A program made the position numbers and the translations under genes. The notes under the pieces were generated by a model. That model was not told the origin of the DNA. It was given only the letters and a program-made list of their open reading frames with translations, and did not search any database. A stretch of DNA of 6,255 bases from an uncultured Alphaproteobacteria bacterium. Lineage in GTDB: Bacteria; Pseudomonadota; Alphaproteobacteria; Sneathiellales; Sneathiellaceae. The stretch covers positions 1 to 6,255 of the forward strand of contig CALEMG010000305.1 of the NCBI GenBank assembly GCA_937910835.1, in the 5' to 3' direction. Shown one piece after another: positions 5,324 through 6,255 of the stretch; position 1 is the first letter of the stretch, and every line of letters starts with the position of its first letter.

Positions 5324-6250
5324 ATGACTCGCCCGCTTCCGCCCTTGAACTCACTCCGTGCTTTTGAAGCCGCCGCCCGGCATCTCAGCTTCACCAAGGC
5401 GGCGGAAGAACTGAACGTCACCCCGGGCGCAGTCAGTCATCAGGTCAAAGCACTTGAGGAAATGCTCAACGTGCCCCTGTTCCATCGCCTGACCCGGGCG
5501 CTACGCCTCACCGTTGCCGGTCAGGCAGCGCTGCCGACGCTCATACAGGGGTTTGACAAGCTGGCCCAAGGGGTCGAACAGATGCGTACCTATTGCGAGA
5601 GCGGGGTGCTGACCATCAGCGTCAGCCCGTCGTTCGGCGCCATGTGGTTGATGCCCCGGCTGGAAAAATTCCGTAGTTTGCATCCGGATATTGAAATTCG
5701 TATCGATGGCACGGACCGTCTGGTCGATCTCACACGTGACAGTGCCGATGTTGCCATCCGGTTTGGTCCCGGCGGCTATAGCGGCGTGCGCGTTGATCAT
5801 TTGCTGACCCCGGTTAACACGCCGGTTTGCAGCCCCGCCCTTCTAAACGGGGAGCATCCCTTGCGGGAGCCTGATGATCTCCGCCACCACACCCTGCTGC
5901 ATATCGATTGGAGTGATGCGGAGGCAAGCTGGCGCATGTGGCTGCTGGCGGCGGGATTACATGATATAGAGCCGACCCGGGGTCCGCATTTCAATATGGA
6001 GAATATGGCGGTGCAGGCCGCAATCGACGGTCAGGGCGTCGCTCTGGTTGCCGATGTTCTGGTGGCCGAAGACGTGGCCGCAGGTCGTCTTGTGCATCCT
6101 TTTGAGCCGGGTTTCAGTACACCGCTCAAATTCTGCTACTACCTGCTGAGCGCAAAAGACAAGGCCGAGCAGCCAAAGATCGCGGCGTTTCGGAATTGGT
6201 TACTGGCGGAGGTAAAGGCCCTGGAGGCGGGCGACGACAGTTCAGCGTAA
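5324..6250 (+). CDS. LysR-type transcriptional regulator, GcvA-like
   Basis: A complete 308-residue LysR-family DNA-binding regulator. The N-terminal winged helix-turn-helix spans about 5-65: LNSLRAFEAAARHLSFTKAA, followed by the recognition helix region TPGAVSHQVKALE (33-45) and the wing PLFHRLTRALRLTVAG (51-66). A linker helix follows (about 67-90), then a periplasmic-binding-protein-like effector domain (about 95-300) opening with LTISVSPSFGAMWLMPRL and containing DLTRDSADVAIRFG (135-148). PPLNSLRAFEAAARHLSFT and the DVAIRFG stretch are typical of the GcvA subgroup, whose members control many unrelated pathways, so the target is not deducible. The ATG at 5324 has a modest CAGG 7 bases upstream. 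The gene diverges from the DUF1127 gene, which is a possible target, as is lysR itself. Regulation of the hydrolase cluster, 3.2 kb away, is possible but not indicated by any shared site that I can see. Confidence 0.92.
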   Translation: MTRPLPPLNSLRAFEAAARHLSFTKAAEELNVTPGAVSHQVKALEEMLNVPLFHRLTRALRLTVAGQAALPTLIQGFDKLAQGVEQMRTYCESGVLTISVSPSFGAMWLMPRLEKFRSLHPDIEIRIDGTDRLVDLTRDSADVAIRFGPGGYSGVRVDHLLTPVNTPVCSPALLNGEHPLREPDDLRHHTLLHIDWSDAEASWRMWLLAAGLHDIEPTRGPHFNMENMAVQAAIDGQGVALVADVLVAEDVAAGRLVHPFEPGFSTPLKFCYYLLSAKDKAEQPKIAAFRNWLLAEVKALEAGDDSSA

Positions 6251-6255
6251 ATCTG

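Noticed and set aside
5179..5367. 62-codon plus-strand open frame in the divergent region
   Set aside because: It lacks a ribosome site, overlaps the LysR start in another frame, and its composition reflects AT-rich intergenic DNA; the overlap with the winged-helix coding start makes it unlikely.

Overview
The window looks like a piece of an alphaproteobacterial chromosome. The signs are a GC-rich background (about 62-64% in the stretches of 3481-3660 and 1501-1560 that I counted by hand), a small DUF1127 protein, a GcvA-type LysR regulator and a Uup-type ABC-F protein. I cannot name a genus. Coding density is high and no gap exceeds 300 bases. I see no tRNA, rRNA, CRISPR array or recognisable transposase.

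Layout. On the minus strand, read right to left: a DUF1127 protein (5130-4840), the Uup-like ABC-F ATPase (4735-2966), an AT-rich HNH endonuclease-like gene (2922-2119), a zinc-dependent amidohydrolase of the carbamoylase/allantoate amidohydrolase family (2078-843), an AllA-like cupin (735-67), and the first 19 codons of a gene that begins like a membrane protein (58 to beyond base 1). On the plus strand, a GcvA-like LysR regulator (5324-6250) diverges from the DUF1127 gene across a 193-base AT-rich intergenic region holding a palindrome.

How the genes fit together. Hydrolase, AllA-like cupin and probable transporter share strand and order, and read as a small ureide or N-carbamoyl catabolic cluster: uptake, hydrolysis of a carbamoyl or ureido C-N bond, and cleavage of a ureidoglycolate-like product. 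The exact substrate cannot be read from sequence. A terminator-like hairpin with possible alternative pairing lies between the first two genes. The ABC-F, DUF1127 and LysR genes are a separate housekeeping/regulatory block.

Most unusual point. The HNH gene is about 38% GC in the parts counted and sits between two GC-rich genes. It is bounded by an imperfect direct repeat (19 of 23 bases). One copy is the true 3' end of the ABC-F gene (encoding EEIAGS-stop). The other lies near the end of the HNH gene and, read in the aligned frame, encodes GKIAES-stop. This looks like the footprint of an insertion into, or replacement of, the ABC-F gene end by a one-gene element.
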